DNA from: Rhodocyclales bacterium
GTDB lineage: Bacteria > Pseudomonadota > Gammaproteobacteria > Burkholderiales > Rhodocyclaceae
Direction: 5' to 3'
Assembly: GCA_016214145.1 (NCBI GenBank)
Contig: JACRPA010000002.1
Coordinates: 806,001-870,000, forward strand
Length of the DNA stretch: 64,000 bases
This document shows positions 1 to 7,975 of the stretch, in pieces (within the stretch, counting starts at the first letter, position 1; every line of letters starts with the position of its first letter). The position numbers were made by a program, and so were the translations under genes. Under the pieces are notes generated by a model. It did no database searches and was not told the DNA's origin. It saw only the letters and a list, made by a program, of their open reading frames with translations.

Positions 1-512
1 CCGTTGATGAGCAGGTTGGGGATCTTCGCCGGCAGGATCAGCGGCTCGCGCTCCGAACCGTCGTAGTTCGGCCCGAAATCGACGGTCTCCTTGTCGATGT
101 CGGCGAGCAATTCGTGACCGATGCGCGCCATGCGGATTTCCGTATAGCGCATGGCGGCGGCGTTGTCGCCGTCGACCGAACCGAAGTTGCCCTGGCCATC
201 CACCAGCATGTAGCGCAGGCTGAAATCCTGCGCCATGCGGACGATGGTGTCATAGACCGCCGTGTCGCCGTGCGGATGGTACTTGCCGATCACGTCGCCG
301 ACGATGCGGGCGGATTTCTTGTAAGCCTTGTTCCAGTCGTTGGACAGCTCGTGCATGGCGAAGAGGACGCGCCGGTGCACCGGCTTGAGCCCGTCGCGCA
401 CGTCCGGCAGCGCCCGGCCCTTGATCACGCTCATGGCGTAATCGAGGTAGGAATGCCGCATCTCCTCTTCGAGGCTGACCGGAAGGGTTTCTTTGGCGAA
501 TTGAGTGGTCAT
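1..512 (-). CDS. gyrA: DNA gyrase subunit A, N-terminal part (cut by window edge)
   Basis: Type II topoisomerase A subunit, which breaks and rejoins DNA together with GyrB. Only the first ~170 residues lie in the window; the rest continues beyond position 1. The start ATG is at 512-510 and the protein begins [18 protein letters not shown]. The winged-helix motif [10 protein letters not shown] is at residues 79-88, and the catalytic tyrosine lies in AAMRYTE at about residue 123 (E. coli Tyr122). The quinolone-determining position equivalent to E. coli Ser83 is Thr84, with Asp88 intact; Thr here is natural in several genera, so resistance should not be inferred. A TAGAAT-like -10 on this strand (561-566) is a possible promoter element. 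Confidence 0.97.
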   Translation of the reverse strand, partial: MTTQFAKETLPVSLEEEMRHSYLDYAMSVIKGRALPDVRDGLKPVHRRVLFAMHELSNDWNKAYKKSARIVGDVIGKYHPHGDTAVYDTIVRMAQDFSLRYMLVDGQGNFGSVDGDNAAAMRYTEIRMARIGHELLADIDKETVDFGPNYDGSEREPLILPAKIPNLLIN

Positions 513-637
513 CGAACAGGGAACCGAAGGCAGGGCAAAGACCCCCGCCAAAAAGGCATAATTCTAGCATGTCGCCCTTGCCCGAAGCAGCCGTCAAGGA
601 ACACCTTCGTATAAGCAATTGTCGTCCCGACAACAAG

Positions 638-666
638 TTGTAGGCCTTTGGTTTTTGTGCTTAAAT
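638..666 (+). promoter_or_regulatory. Candidate sigma-70 promoter for the first OmpA-family gene
   Basis: TTGTAG (638-643) and TTAAAT (661-666) are separated by 17 nt. Immediately upstream is a perfect 6-bp inverted repeat, TTGTCG/CGACAA with a 3-nt centre (619-633), which could be an operator. This is inferred from sequence only. Confidence 0.45.
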
Positions 667-746
667 TCATTGGTTAAAAGCCGGAACCGGCATGCCGTCC
701 CGCCGGAAAATCAGAACAATCTCTCAAGCCAGTGGAGGATGAAACC

Positions 747-1406
747 TTGAAATACACAACTCTCGCCCGAACCCTTCTTGCCGCCACCCTTGGCCTGACC
801 GTCACGGCCGTCGGCGCCCAGGTGCCGAACAACGACGGCCATCTCTTCGACACGCGCGGCGCCGTCGCCAAGAGCGGTTTCGGCCTGTGCTGGAAGACCA
901 CCCGCTGGACGCCCGCCATGGCCATCGCCGAGTGCGATCCCGACCTGGTGAAGAAGCCCGAGCCGCCCAAGGCTGTCGAGGCGCCGAAGCCCGCCGCCCC
1001 GGCTGCACCCAAAACCTGCAATTTCACCTACTCCCTGCAGAGCGACGCCACTTTCGCCTTCGGCAAGGCCGTTCTCAACGCCGCCGGCAAGGATCAGCTC
1101 GACAAGAACGTCCTGGCCAAACTGGGCGGCTGCGCCAGCGTCAAGCTGATGCTGATCACCGGCCACACCGACCGTCTCGGCAGCCACGAAGCCAACCAGA
1201 AGCTCTCCGAGAAGCGCGCCGAAGCCGTCAAGGCCTATCTGGCCGGCAAGGGCGCCAAGGCCGATTCGCTCGAGACCATGGGCGCCGGCAAGACGCAGGC
1301 CGTGCCCGGCGTAAAGTGCGACGACAAGCAGCCGCGCAAGAAGCTCATCGAGTGCCTGGCGCCGAACCGCCGCGTCGTCGTGGAAGTTCAGGGGCCGGCG
1401 AAGTAA
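747..1406 (+). CDS. OmpA-family outer-membrane/peptidoglycan-binding protein (paralogue 1)
   Basis: Secreted cell-envelope protein of about 219 residues. I place the start at TTG 747 because GGAGG (734-738) sits 8 nt upstream and the resulting signal peptide ends ...AVGA before QVPNNDG, exactly like the second paralogue; a GTG at 732 is in frame but has no better support. After the signal peptide comes a ~50-residue conserved segment ([20 protein letters not shown]...) with two cysteines, then a Pro/Ala linker, then a C-terminal OmpA domain with the peptidoglycan-binding signature GHTDRLGS followed by [16 protein letters not shown]. It contains no large beta-barrel, so it is better called an OmpA/MotB-domain protein than a porin. 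A strong terminator follows. Confidence 0.88.
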   Translation: MKYTTLARTLLAATLGLTVTAVGAQVPNNDGHLFDTRGAVAKSGFGLCWKTTRWTPAMAIAECDPDLVKKPEPPKAVEAPKPAAPAAPKTCNFTYSLQSDATFAFGKAVLNAAGKDQLDKNVLAKLGGCASVKLMLITGHTDRLGSHEANQKLSEKRAEAVKAYLAGKGAKADSLETMGAGKTQAVPGVKCDDKQPRKKLIECLAPNRRVVVEVQGPAK

Positions 1407-1422
1407 GCCCGCCCTGCAATCG

Positions 1423-1454
1423 AAAACCCCGCCCGTCAACGGCGGGGTTTTTTT
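1423..1454 (+). terminator. Rho-independent terminator after OmpA paralogue 1
   Basis: AAAACCCCGCC and GGCGGGGTTTT pair around a CGTCAAC loop, followed by a T run. It ends 4 nt before the next start codon, so the next gene either has its own promoter or depends on read-through. Confidence 0.85.
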
Positions 1455-1458
1455 ACGC

Positions 1459-2775
1459 ATGTCCGAACCGATAGACCTGCTGATCGAGCCGCGCTGGCTC
1501 ATACCGGTCGAGCCGCACGGCGCGGTGCTCGAAGACCACGCCGTGGCCGTTTCCGCCGGAAAGATCGTCGACGTCCTGCCGTCGCGGGACGCGCACAACC
1601 GCTACCATCCGGCCCGGCAGGTCGCCCTGCCGCAGCAGGTGCTGATCCCCGGCCTGGTCAACCTGCATACCCATGCCGCCATGGCGCTGCTGCGCGGCAT
1701 CGCCGACGACCTGCCGCTGATGGACTGGCTGAAGACGCGCATCTGGCCGGCCGAGGCCAGGCATGTCTCCGCCGCCTTCGTGCGCGATGGCACGCTGCTC
1801 GCCTGCGCCGAAATGCTGCGCGGCGGCATCACCTGCTTCAACGACATGTACTACTTCCCCGAGGCGGCGGCGGAAGCGGCGCACAGCCTCGGCATGCGCG
1901 CCGTGCTCGGCATGGTCATCATCGAATTCCCCACCGCCTATGCCACCGACGCCGACGACTACATCAGCAAGGGGCTGGCCGCACGCGACCGCCTGCGCGG
2001 CGATCCGCTCATCTCGTTCTGCATGGCGCCGCATGCGCCCTACACGGTGGCGGACAAGACCTTCGAGCGCATCGTCACCCTCTCCGCCCAACTCGACCTG
2101 CCGATCCACGTCCACGTGCACGAGACGCACGGGGAAATCGAGCAAAGCCTGGCCCGGCACGGTATCCGGCCGATCGAGCGCCTGCGTCGGCTGGGCGTGC
2201 TCGGCCCCGGCCTGATCGGCGTGCATGCCGTACATCTCGACGAGCCGGAAATCGTCTTGCTGGCGGAAAACGGCTGCGCGGTTGCCCACTGCCCGACCTC
2301 GAACATGAAGCTCGCCAGCGGCGCCGCTCCGGTGGCCCGACTGTCGAAGCAGGGAGTGCGTCTTGGCCTCGGCACGGATGGCGCCGCCAGCAACAACCGC
2401 CTCGACCTCTTTCAGGAAATGCGCCACGCGGGGCTCCTGGCGAAGGTCACCACGGGCGATGCCGCCGTCCTGAATGCACATGAACTATTGCGCATGGCCA
2501 CCCTGAACAGCGCCGCCGCGCTGGGCTTGGAAGATCGGATCGGCTCGATCGAGACCGGCAAGGCCGCCGACCTGTGCGCCATCCGGCTCGACGCCCTGGA
2601 TACGCGTCCCTGCTTCGACCCGGCCTCCCACCTGATCTATGCCGCCGGCAGGGAGCATGTCAGTCATGTCTGGGTGGAGGGCGTTCAGCAGGTCGAAAAC
2701 GGGGTGTTGCGGGGATGCGACACAAGTCGATTGCTTGACGCCGTCAATTTGTGGCAAAATAAATTAACCGCTTGA
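1459..2775 (+). CDS. mtaD: TRZ/ATZ-family amidohydrolase, probable 5'-methylthioadenosine/S-adenosylhomocysteine deaminase
   Basis: Metal-dependent amidohydrolase of 438 residues that probably deaminates MTA/SAH or a related aminopurine. The metal-binding His pair is in NLHTH (His70, His72). Further ligands lie in MAPHAPYTV, in HVHVHETHGE, and in the late GTDGAASNN motif carrying the catalytic Asp. The family also contains chlorohydrolases such as TrzA/AtzA, so substrate specificity is inferred from gene context: in many gamma- and betaproteobacteria this gene directly precedes ubiG and a gph/mupP phosphatase. Here an OmpA-family gene sits between it and ubiG. No clear ribosome binding site is visible because the upstream terminator occupies that position. 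Confidence 0.82.
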   Translation: MSEPIDLLIEPRWLIPVEPHGAVLEDHAVAVSAGKIVDVLPSRDAHNRYHPARQVALPQQVLIPGLVNLHTHAAMALLRGIADDLPLMDWLKTRIWPAEARHVSAAFVRDGTLLACAEMLRGGITCFNDMYYFPEAAAEAAHSLGMRAVLGMVIIEFPTAYATDADDYISKGLAARDRLRGDPLISFCMAPHAPYTVADKTFERIVTLSAQLDLPIHVHVHETHGEIEQSLARHGIRPIERLRRLGVLGPGLIGVHAVHLDEPEIVLLAENGCAVAHCPTSNMKLASGAAPVARLSKQGVRLGLGTDGAASNNRLDLFQEMRHAGLLAKVTTGDAAVLNAHELLRMATLNSAAALGLEDRIGSIETGKAADLCAIRLDALDTRPCFDPASHLIYAAGREHVSHVWVEGVQQVENGVLRGCDTSRLLDAVNLWQNKLTA

Positions 2776-2790
2776 ACCGGCAAGCCCATT

Positions 2791-2818
2791 TTTGTTCGGC
2801 CGGAACAAACGTGTTTTT
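2791..2818 (+). terminator. Probable terminator after the deaminase gene
   Basis: A perfect 7-bp stem TTTGTTC/GAACAAA (2791-2797 and 2803-2809) with a 5-nt loop is followed by CGTGTTTTT. The hairpin is modest. It also resembles the inverted repeat upstream of the first OmpA gene, so it could instead be an operator for the gene at 2880. Confidence 0.5.
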
Positions 2819-2879
2819 AATAACTGCGTTGTTTTTGGCCATTTAATCCACTCCATTTCGCACCGCAACGAGGGGGAAC

Positions 2880-3521
2880 ATGAACAAACAAATTTTGAAA
2901 ATCACGCTGCTGGCGACCCTTGGAATGAGCGCCTCCGTCGCGCTTGCTCAAGTGCCGAATAACGACGGCTACCTGTTCGACACGCGCGGCGCCGTTGCCA
3001 AGAGCGGTTTCGGCCTGTGCTGGAAGACCACCCGCTGGACGCCCGCCATGGCCGTCGCCGAGTGCGATCCGGAACTGGTGAAGAAGCCCGAGCCGCCGAA
3101 ACCCGCCCCGGCCCCGGCCGCCACGCCGAAGCCCGCCGCGCAGAAGGTGACCCTGGCCGCCGACGCCCTGTTCGATTTCGACAAGGCCGTTCTGCGCTCC
3201 GAGGGCAAGGCCAAGCTGGACGATGTCACCGGCAAGCTGAAAGGCATGAAGCTGGAAGTCATCATCGCCGTCGGCCATACCGACCGACTCGGCTCCGACA
3301 AGTACAACCAGAAGCTGTCGGAGAAGCGCGCCGAAGCCGTCAAGGCCTATCTGGTCGGCAAGGGCGTCGAGCCGAACCGCGTGTACACCGAGGGCAAGGG
3401 CGAGAAGCAGCCCGTCACCGGCGACAAGTGCGGCAAGACCGAGAAGAAGTCCAAGAAGCTCATCGAGTGCCTGCAACCCGATCGCCGCGTGGAGATCGAG
3501 GTCATCGGCACCCAGCAGTAA
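2880..3521 (+). CDS. OmpA-family outer-membrane/peptidoglycan-binding protein (paralogue 2)
   Basis: Secreted OmpA/MotB-domain protein of 213 residues. The ATG at 2880 follows GAGGGGG with good spacing. The signal peptide [18 protein letters not shown]... ends at about ALA before QVPNNDG. The layout matches the gene at 747: conserved two-cysteine N-terminal segment, short Pro-Ala linker, then the OmpA domain with GHTDRLGS and [13 protein letters not shown]. Over 95 nt (2976-3070) it differs from the first paralogue at only two positions, far closer than the linker and OmpA domain, which suggests recent gene conversion or duplication. It sits between mtaD and ubiG and is bounded on both sides by terminator-like hairpins, so it is probably its own transcription unit. 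Confidence 0.88.
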   Translation: MNKQILKITLLATLGMSASVALAQVPNNDGYLFDTRGAVAKSGFGLCWKTTRWTPAMAVAECDPELVKKPEPPKPAPAPAATPKPAAQKVTLAADALFDFDKAVLRSEGKAKLDDVTGKLKGMKLEVIIAVGHTDRLGSDKYNQKLSEKRAEAVKAYLVGKGVEPNRVYTEGKGEKQPVTGDKCGKTEKKSKKLIECLQPDRRVEIEVIGTQQ

Positions 3522-3537
3522 TCAGGCGATCCGCCGC

Positions 3538-3567
3538 AAAAAGCCCTGCGCAAGCAGGGCTTTTTTT
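3538..3567 (+). terminator. Rho-independent terminator after OmpA paralogue 2
   Basis: AAAAAGCCCTGC and GCAGGGCTTTTTTT pair around GCAA, ending in a seven-T run. Confidence 0.9.
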
Positions 3568-3585
3568 ATTCAGGCAGGCAAAGCA

Positions 3586-4299
3586 ATGAACGCATCCGCA
3601 AGCCGCAACGCCGACCAGGCCGAACTCGACAAATTCAGCGAACTGGCCCACCGCTGGTGGGACCCCGAATCCGAGTTCAAGCCCCTGCATGACATCAATC
3701 CGCTGCGCCTGGACTGGATCGACCGGGCCGTCGGCCTGGCCGGAAAGAAGGTGCTGGACGTCGGCTGCGGCGGCGGCATCCTCGCCGAATCCATGGCGAC
3801 GCGCGGCGCCGTGGTGACCGGCATCGACCTCTCCGACAAGGCGCTATCGGTCGCCAGGCTGCATCTTCTGGAAACCGGACAGAAGGCCGACTACCGCAAG
3901 ATCGCAGCCGAGGAACTCGCCGCCGCAATGCCGGGCGCATTCGATGTCGTCACCTGCCTCGAAATGCTCGAGCACGTGCCAGACCCCGCCAGCACGGTGC
4001 GCGCCTGCGCGCAGCTCGTCCAGCCGGGCGGAACGGTTTTCTACTCCACCATCAACCGCAATCCCAAGTCCTATCTCTTCGCCGTCATCGGCGCCGAATA
4101 CGTCCTCAACCTCCTGCCGCGCGGCACGCACGACTACGCCAGGTTCATCCGCCCGGCCGAACTGGCCCGTTACTGCCGCGAGGCCGGGCTGTCGGTGAAT
4201 GAGGTCATCGGCATGACCTACAACCCGCTCGCCAAGTCCTACGCACTCGGTGCGAACACCGACGTCAACTACCTGATGCGCACCACCAGGAATGATTGA
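3586..4299 (+). CDS. ubiG: Ubiquinone biosynthesis O-methyltransferase
   Basis: SAM-dependent O-methyltransferase of 237 residues that carries out both O-methylations of ubiquinone biosynthesis. The SAM-binding motif [10 protein letters not shown] is at residues 56-64, the acidic GIDLS follows, and the family-specific MLEHVPDP and [12 protein letters not shown] segments are present. The length is normal for UbiG. It overlaps the next gene by 8 nt, so the two are translationally coupled. Ubiquinone supply fits the complex I operon further along the window. Confidence 0.95.
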   Translation: MNASASRNADQAELDKFSELAHRWWDPESEFKPLHDINPLRLDWIDRAVGLAGKKVLDVGCGGGILAESMATRGAVVTGIDLSDKALSVARLHLLETGQKADYRKIAAEELAAAMPGAFDVVTCLEMLEHVPDPASTVRACAQLVQPGGTVFYSTINRNPKSYLFAVIGAEYVLNLLPRGTHDYARFIRPAELARYCREAGLSVNEVIGMTYNPLAKSYALGANTDVNYLMRTTRND

Positions 4300-4942
4300 A
4301 GCGGTACTGTTCGACCTCGACGGCACGCTGGCCGACACCGCCGCCGACCTCGGCGCGGTGCTCAATCGCCTGCGCAGCGAGGCGGGGCAGGCGCCATTGC
4401 CGGCGGAAACCATCCGGCCGCATGTCTCCAAAGGAGTGCGCGGACTGCTGGGCATCGGCTTCGCCCTTGCGCCGGGTGACGACCGCTACACCGAACTCCA
4501 TCAGCGCTTCCTCGCCTGCTACGGCGAGTCGCTGTGCGTAGCCACCACACTCTTCGAAGGCATCGAGGAACTGCTGGACAGCCTGGAGGCGCAAGGCATC
4601 AAGTGGGGCGTTGTCACCAACAAAACCAGCCGCTACACCCTGCCGGTGATGGAGGCGCTGGGCCTGGTGCGTCGCGCCGCCTGCATCGTCAGCGGCGATT
4701 CCTCGCCGCGCCCGAAGCCGGCGCCCGACCCCCTCCTGCTCGCCAGCACCATCGCCGGCGCCGACGCCGCACGCTGCCTGTATGTCGGTGACGACATCCG
4801 CGACATGCAGGCCGCCCGCGCCGCCGGCATGGGCGCCATTGCCGCCGCCTGGGGCTACCTGGGCGACGGCCCGCCCCTTGAAGAATGGGGCGCAGACACC
4901 ATCATCCGGTCACCGGCTGACCTTTCCAGGCTGCTCCGGTAG
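4292..4942 (+). CDS. gph: HAD-family phosphatase: phosphoglycolate phosphatase or N-acetylmuramate 6-phosphate phosphatase (MupP type)
   Basis: HAD-superfamily hydrolase of 216 residues. Motif I is DLDGTLADT with nucleophile Asp8 and acid Asp10. Motif II lies in VVTNKTSRY, the motif III lysine in RPKPAPDP, and the motif IV acidic pair in [12 protein letters not shown]. It starts inside the end of ubiG (ATG 4292). In pseudomonads the ubiG-linked phosphatase is MupP, which recycles peptidoglycan MurNAc-6-phosphate, while other annotations call it Gph. Sequence motifs do not separate these, so the symbol is provisional. Confidence 0.85.
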   Translation: MIEAVLFDLDGTLADTAADLGAVLNRLRSEAGQAPLPAETIRPHVSKGVRGLLGIGFALAPGDDRYTELHQRFLACYGESLCVATTLFEGIEELLDSLEAQGIKWGVVTNKTSRYTLPVMEALGLVRRAACIVSGDSSPRPKPAPDPLLLASTIAGADAARCLYVGDDIRDMQAARAAGMGAIAAAWGYLGDGPPLEEWGADTIIRSPADLSRLLR

Positions 4943-5036
4943 CGCATGCTAGAATGGTTTCGTCGGCGGAACTCCGGCGCAATCCGGCAGTCTCTTTGAC
5001 AGCAGTTGAACAGCAGTAGCGCATCACAACGAATCC

Positions 5037-5397
5037 GGGGGCGACCTGGCTTCGACGTGGGTTGCGAAGCAGTGTAGTGCATGCCGAGGCCCAGTTACCT
5101 CGCAAATCCATCTGGAAATCTACAAACGCCAACGACGAGCGTTTCGCTCTAGCCGCTTAATACCGGCTAGCTCTGCACCGGTTTGCTGACGGGCCGGGCC
5201 GCGCAAGCGGCAGCAGAGTCATTCACACCAGCTAAGGATCGTCCCCGCCGCGTGGCCGATCACAAAAATTCAGCGGATCGCCCTGCACCAGCCTGCCGGT
5301 TGGCGGATGCCGGGTTAAATCAAACAACCAGGCTAAGCATGTAGTACTGCCTGTAGAGGGCTTGCGGACGCGGGTTCGATTCCCGCCGCCTCCACCA
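5037..5397 (+). ncRNA. ssrA: tmRNA (transfer-messenger RNA)
   Basis: One-piece tmRNA of about 361 nt that rescues stalled ribosomes. The 5' end GGGGGCG (5037-5043) pairs with the 3' acceptor strand CGCCTCC before ACCA, with one G-T wobble. The 3' T-arm reads GCGGGTTCGATTCCCGC. The tag frame begins at 5128. A genome-encoded CCA ends at 5397. A TTGACA at 4996-5001 could be a -35 element, but no good -10 is at the right distance; TAGAAT at 4950-4955 is an alternative. The last 20 nt are duplicated downstream. Confidence 0.96.
5128..5160 (+). other. tmRNA proteolysis-tag reading frame
   Basis: The resume codon GCC at 5128 starts a ten-codon frame ANDERFALAA ending in TAA. With the alanine carried by tmRNA the tag would be AANDERFALAA. 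The terminal ALAA is the ClpXP/ClpAP-type degradation signal. Confidence 0.93.
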
Positions 5398-5401
5398 AAC
5401 A

Positions 5402-5432
5402 AACAGCCACCCTTGCGGTGGCTTTTTGTTTG
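5402..5432 (+). terminator. tmRNA terminator
   Basis: The stem GCCACC/GGTGGC (5406-5411 and 5417-5422) has a CTTGC loop and is followed by TTTTTGTTT. Flanking AACAAA/TTTGTT extends the pairing. Confidence 0.88.
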
Positions 5433-5562
5433 ATCGTGGCGGTTGGGATGAGCGCCCGCCATCGGGTTCGACTAAGCGAGCACCGCTCGCTTGGACGCGC
5501 GACAGCGCGGTCCTGGAGCGCAGCGAAAGGATGGCGGGATCGCCACAAGGCGAGACCGACAC

Positions 5563-5582
5563 ATTCCCGCCGCCTCCACCAA
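5563..5582 (+). repeat. Second copy of the last 20 nt of ssrA (attachment-site-like direct repeat)
   Basis: An exact 20-nt copy of 5379-5398, which covers the end of the tmRNA T-stem, the acceptor strand and the CCA. The copies lie 184 nt apart and each is directly followed by its own hairpin terminator of similar design. The 3' end of ssrA is a classical target for integrative elements, so this may be an attachment scar. The interval 5433-5562 holds no gene, only a perfect 8-bp hairpin AAGCGAGC/GCTCGCTT at about 5474-5492. Confidence 0.8.
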
Positions 5583-5617
5583 GCAAAATGCCACCCATCG
5601 CGGGTGGCATTTTGCTT
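5583..5617 (+). terminator. Hairpin terminator after the duplicated ssrA end
   Basis: GCAAAATGCCACCC and GGGTGGCATTTTGC form a 14-bp stem around ATCGC, followed by TTTTC. It works in either direction on paper. Confidence 0.8.
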
Positions 5618-5663
5618 TTCGCCGGGGTACCCTATGCCAATCAATTCACGCCCGGAGGCATCA

Positions 5664-6020
5664 ATGCGCACAGCTTTCACTTTTACTTTTCTCGTAGCGG
5701 CTTGCCTGGCGTTCCCGTCGACAGCTATCTGGGCCCAGGCAGACAAGCAGGCCGAGCAGGTGCGCCTGGCCAAGATCGCCCAAGCCGAACGCAAGGCCGA
5801 GCTGGAACGCAAGAAGACGGAAAGCGACCGGCTCGCCCAGGAAGCCGAGGCGGAAAAAACCCGCCAGGAAAAAGCCGAGAAGGCCGAAGCCCAACGCATC
5901 GCCCGGCTGGAACAGCAAAAGGAGGAGGAGCGGCAGCGACTGGAACGCGAACGCCTGTGCGTCATCAAGCCGGTGATGACCGACGCCCAGATCGCCCAGT
6001 GCAAGGAAGTCTGGCGCTGA
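5664..6020 (+). CDS. Hypothetical secreted coiled-coil protein
   Basis: I do not recognise a family. The chosen ATG at 5664 has CGGAGG 6 nt upstream and gives a 118-residue protein with a typical signal peptide (MRTAFTFTFLVAACLA... ending near IWAQA). An upstream in-frame ATG at 5634 lacks such a site. The mature part, about residues 27-95, is almost entirely Lys/Glu/Ala/Arg/Gln and should form one long charged helix or coiled coil. The C-terminus (LCVIKPVMTDAQIAQCKEVWR region) has two cysteines that could form a disulfide in the periplasm. It lies alone between two terminators next to the duplicated ssrA end, so it could have arrived with an integrated element. Confidence 0.65.
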   Translation: MRTAFTFTFLVAACLAFPSTAIWAQADKQAEQVRLAKIAQAERKAELERKKTESDRLAQEAEAEKTRQEKAEKAEAQRIARLEQQKEEERQRLERERLCVIKPVMTDAQIAQCKEVWR

Positions 6021-6039
6021 GCGGTCAGGAACACTCATG

Positions 6040-6065
6040 AAAAAGCCACCCGCGGGTGGCTTTTT
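6040..6065. terminator. Bidirectional terminator between the coiled-coil gene and efp
   Basis: A near-perfect palindrome AAAAAGCCACC...GGTGGCTTTTT lies between two convergent genes, giving T runs on both strands. Confidence 0.9.
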
Positions 6066-6085
6066 CACTTCAGGGTACGGGAGGA

Positions 6086-6646
6086 TCAGCCCTTGACGCG
6101 GGCGCGGTACTCGCCGGTGCGGGTGTCGATCTCGATCTTGTCGCCGATCTCGCAGAAGAGCGGCACGGGCAGCTCGAAGCCGGTGGAGATTTTCGCCGGC
6201 TTCAGCACCTTGCCCGAGGTGTCGCCGCGCACGGCGGGTTCCGTGTAGATGACCTCGCGCACGACGCTGTTGGGCATCTCGACGGAAATCGCCTTGCCGT
6301 TGTAGAACACCACTTCGCAGGGCATGCCGTCCTCCAGGTAGTTGACGGCATCGCCCATGCTCTCCTTCTCCACCTCGTACTGGTTGTATTCGGCGTCCAT
6401 GAAGACGTACATGGGATCGGCGAAGTAGGAGTAGGTCACTTCCTTGCGCTCGAGCGTGACGATCTCGAACTTGTCGTCGGCCTTGAAAATGTTCTCGCTC
6501 GGCGAGTCGGTGAGGAGGTTCTTGAACTTCATCTTGACCACCGCGGCGTTGCGGCCGGACTTGTTGTACTCGGCCCTCTGCACGACCATCGGGTCCTTGC
6601 CGATCATGATGACGTTGCCTACGCGGAGTTCCTGTGCCAGTTTCAT
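6086..6646 (-). CDS. efp: Elongation factor P
   Basis: Translation factor of 186 residues that relieves ribosome stalling at polyproline. It starts at ATG 6646 ([16 protein letters not shown]). The modification loop reads NKSGRNAA with arginine at residue 32 rather than the lysine of E. coli. This is the arginine-rhamnosylated class, and the adjacent upstream gene is the matching enzyme EarP. The three OB-like domains and the C-terminal [13 protein letters not shown] are normal. It lies 61 nt downstream of earP on the same strand, so the two are probably co-transcribed. Confidence 0.97.
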   Translation of the reverse strand: MKLAQELRVGNVIMIGKDPMVVQRAEYNKSGRNAAVVKMKFKNLLTDSPSENIFKADDKFEIVTLERKEVTYSYFADPMYVFMDAEYNQYEVEKESMGDAVNYLEDGMPCEVVFYNGKAISVEMPNSVVREVIYTEPAVRGDTSGKVLKPAKISTGFELPVPLFCEIGDKIEIDTRTGEYRARVKG

Positions 6647-6707
6647 GCTAGTTCCTGCGAAAAAAGTTGGGCGCCGCCGGGTTAAGCAACGCAAAATAAA
6701 CAGGAAA

Positions 6708-7862
6708 TTATAGCTGATCCGAGCAGAATTGCGCCAGCCTGGCAGCCAGGTCGCCGTTGTCCCGGAGGGTCGCCGACCAGGCTTCGGCATGCTGCGCCAG
6801 CACCGTCCGCTGCGCCCAGAAGGCCGGCCAGGCCTCCGCCATCCCCTCGCCGCGGCTCCATGCGCCCCAAAAAGCGGCCACGGCCCGGGCCGTTTCGGCC
6901 GGCATCCCCCGGCAATAGATCCGCAGAAACGCTTCCAGCTTGAGCAGATGCGTGCCTTCGGCCTGCGGATAGGGCTGCCAGACCATCGGCCGCAAGGCCC
7001 ATTGCCCGCGCAGGAAGGAATCCTCGCCGCGCACGAAGTTGCAGTCGCAGGCCCACAGCAGGCGGTCGTAATCGTCCTGCGCCAGGAAGGGCAGGATGCG
7101 CACCTCCAGGCTGCCCTGGCGCAGGGCGCCGCCGACCAATGGCGCGGCCTGGCCGAAGAAGGCGGCGATCGCCTCGCCGGCGATGCCTTCCGGCACCAGG
7201 CAGGTCACGGGGCTGCCCTGCCCGCGCCAGCCGGCGAACAGCGCCTCGGCCCGGCTGCCCGGATAGCAGAACAGGGAAATGCGGATCTCCTCTTCGCGCG
7301 GCGCGGCCAGGCCGAGTTCCTGCCAGAAGGCGGCCTGCGCCAGCGGATCCTGCCGGAAGGCCCGACGCCGCGCGTCGAGATCCCGCTCCCGCAACACCCC
7401 GCCGGTGCCCGCCGCGAAGCCGGGGAAATAGAAATGCTTGGTCAACGGCAGGCGCGGGCTGGGCGAGGCCAGCCCGTGGCACTCGCCGACCCACTCCTCG
7501 GCACTGAGGTACTCGAGGTTGATCCAGCGCGGCTTTTCTGAACGGGCCGCCATCGCCTGGACATAGGGCTCCGGCAGTTCGCAGGCGAAGGCCTCCACTA
7601 CCACGTCCGCCGGCTCGATTTCGGGAAACGGCTCAACCCAGTGTCGTACCTCCACCCCGCGGCAGGACTGCGTCGCCTGGCCCGGATCGATGTCCGGACA
7701 GAGGCGCCTGAAGGCAGTCAGGTCATCCACCCACAAACGGACTTGCAGGCCGTGCTCGGCCGCCAGCTGGCGCGCCAGCCGCCAGCAGATGCCGATATCC
7801 CCGTAGTTATCGACTACCCTGCAAAAGATGTCCCAGTTTTTTGGCGAAGGCATGTATGTCAT
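6708..7862 (-). CDS. earP: EF-P arginine rhamnosyltransferase
   Basis: Transfers rhamnose from dTDP-rhamnose to Arg32 of EF-P, which activates it. The protein is 384 residues from ATG 7862; a second ATG three codons later (7853) is equally possible. The N-terminal motif [12 protein letters not shown] holds the two conserved aspartates of the active site. The C-terminal [15 protein letters not shown] contains the conserved glutamate region. The family was formerly DUF2331. Its neighbour is its own substrate gene, as in Pseudomonas and Neisseria, which makes the assignment strong. Confidence 0.95.
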   Translation of the reverse strand: MTYMPSPKNWDIFCRVVDNYGDIGICWRLARQLAAEHGLQVRLWVDDLTAFRRLCPDIDPGQATQSCRGVEVRHWVEPFPEIEPADVVVEAFACELPEPYVQAMAARSEKPRWINLEYLSAEEWVGECHGLASPSPRLPLTKHFYFPGFAAGTGGVLRERDLDARRRAFRQDPLAQAAFWQELGLAAPREEEIRISLFCYPGSRAEALFAGWRGQGSPVTCLVPEGIAGEAIAAFFGQAAPLVGGALRQGSLEVRILPFLAQDDYDRLLWACDCNFVRGEDSFLRGQWALRPMVWQPYPQAEGTHLLKLEAFLRIYCRGMPAETARAVAAFWGAWSRGEGMAEAWPAFWAQRTVLAQHAEAWSATLRDNGDLAARLAQFCSDQL

Positions 7863-7975
7863 TGAGGCGAATGGGTTTGTATCCTGTTGATGGGACGGCG
7901 GATGTGCTCCGATTCAAGCCTCCCGGCACCGTGCCGTAATTATAACTATCGGTATTGGCTGGACTATTTTCATCG

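Noticed and set aside
235-270. Quinolone-resistance substitution in GyrA (Thr84)
   Set aside because: Thr at this position is natural in several Gram-negative genera and there is no reference for this species.
1459-2775. Atrazine or triazine chlorohydrolase
   Set aside because: TRZ/ATZ-family naming covers many deaminases. The ubiG-gph context favours an MTA/SAH deaminase.
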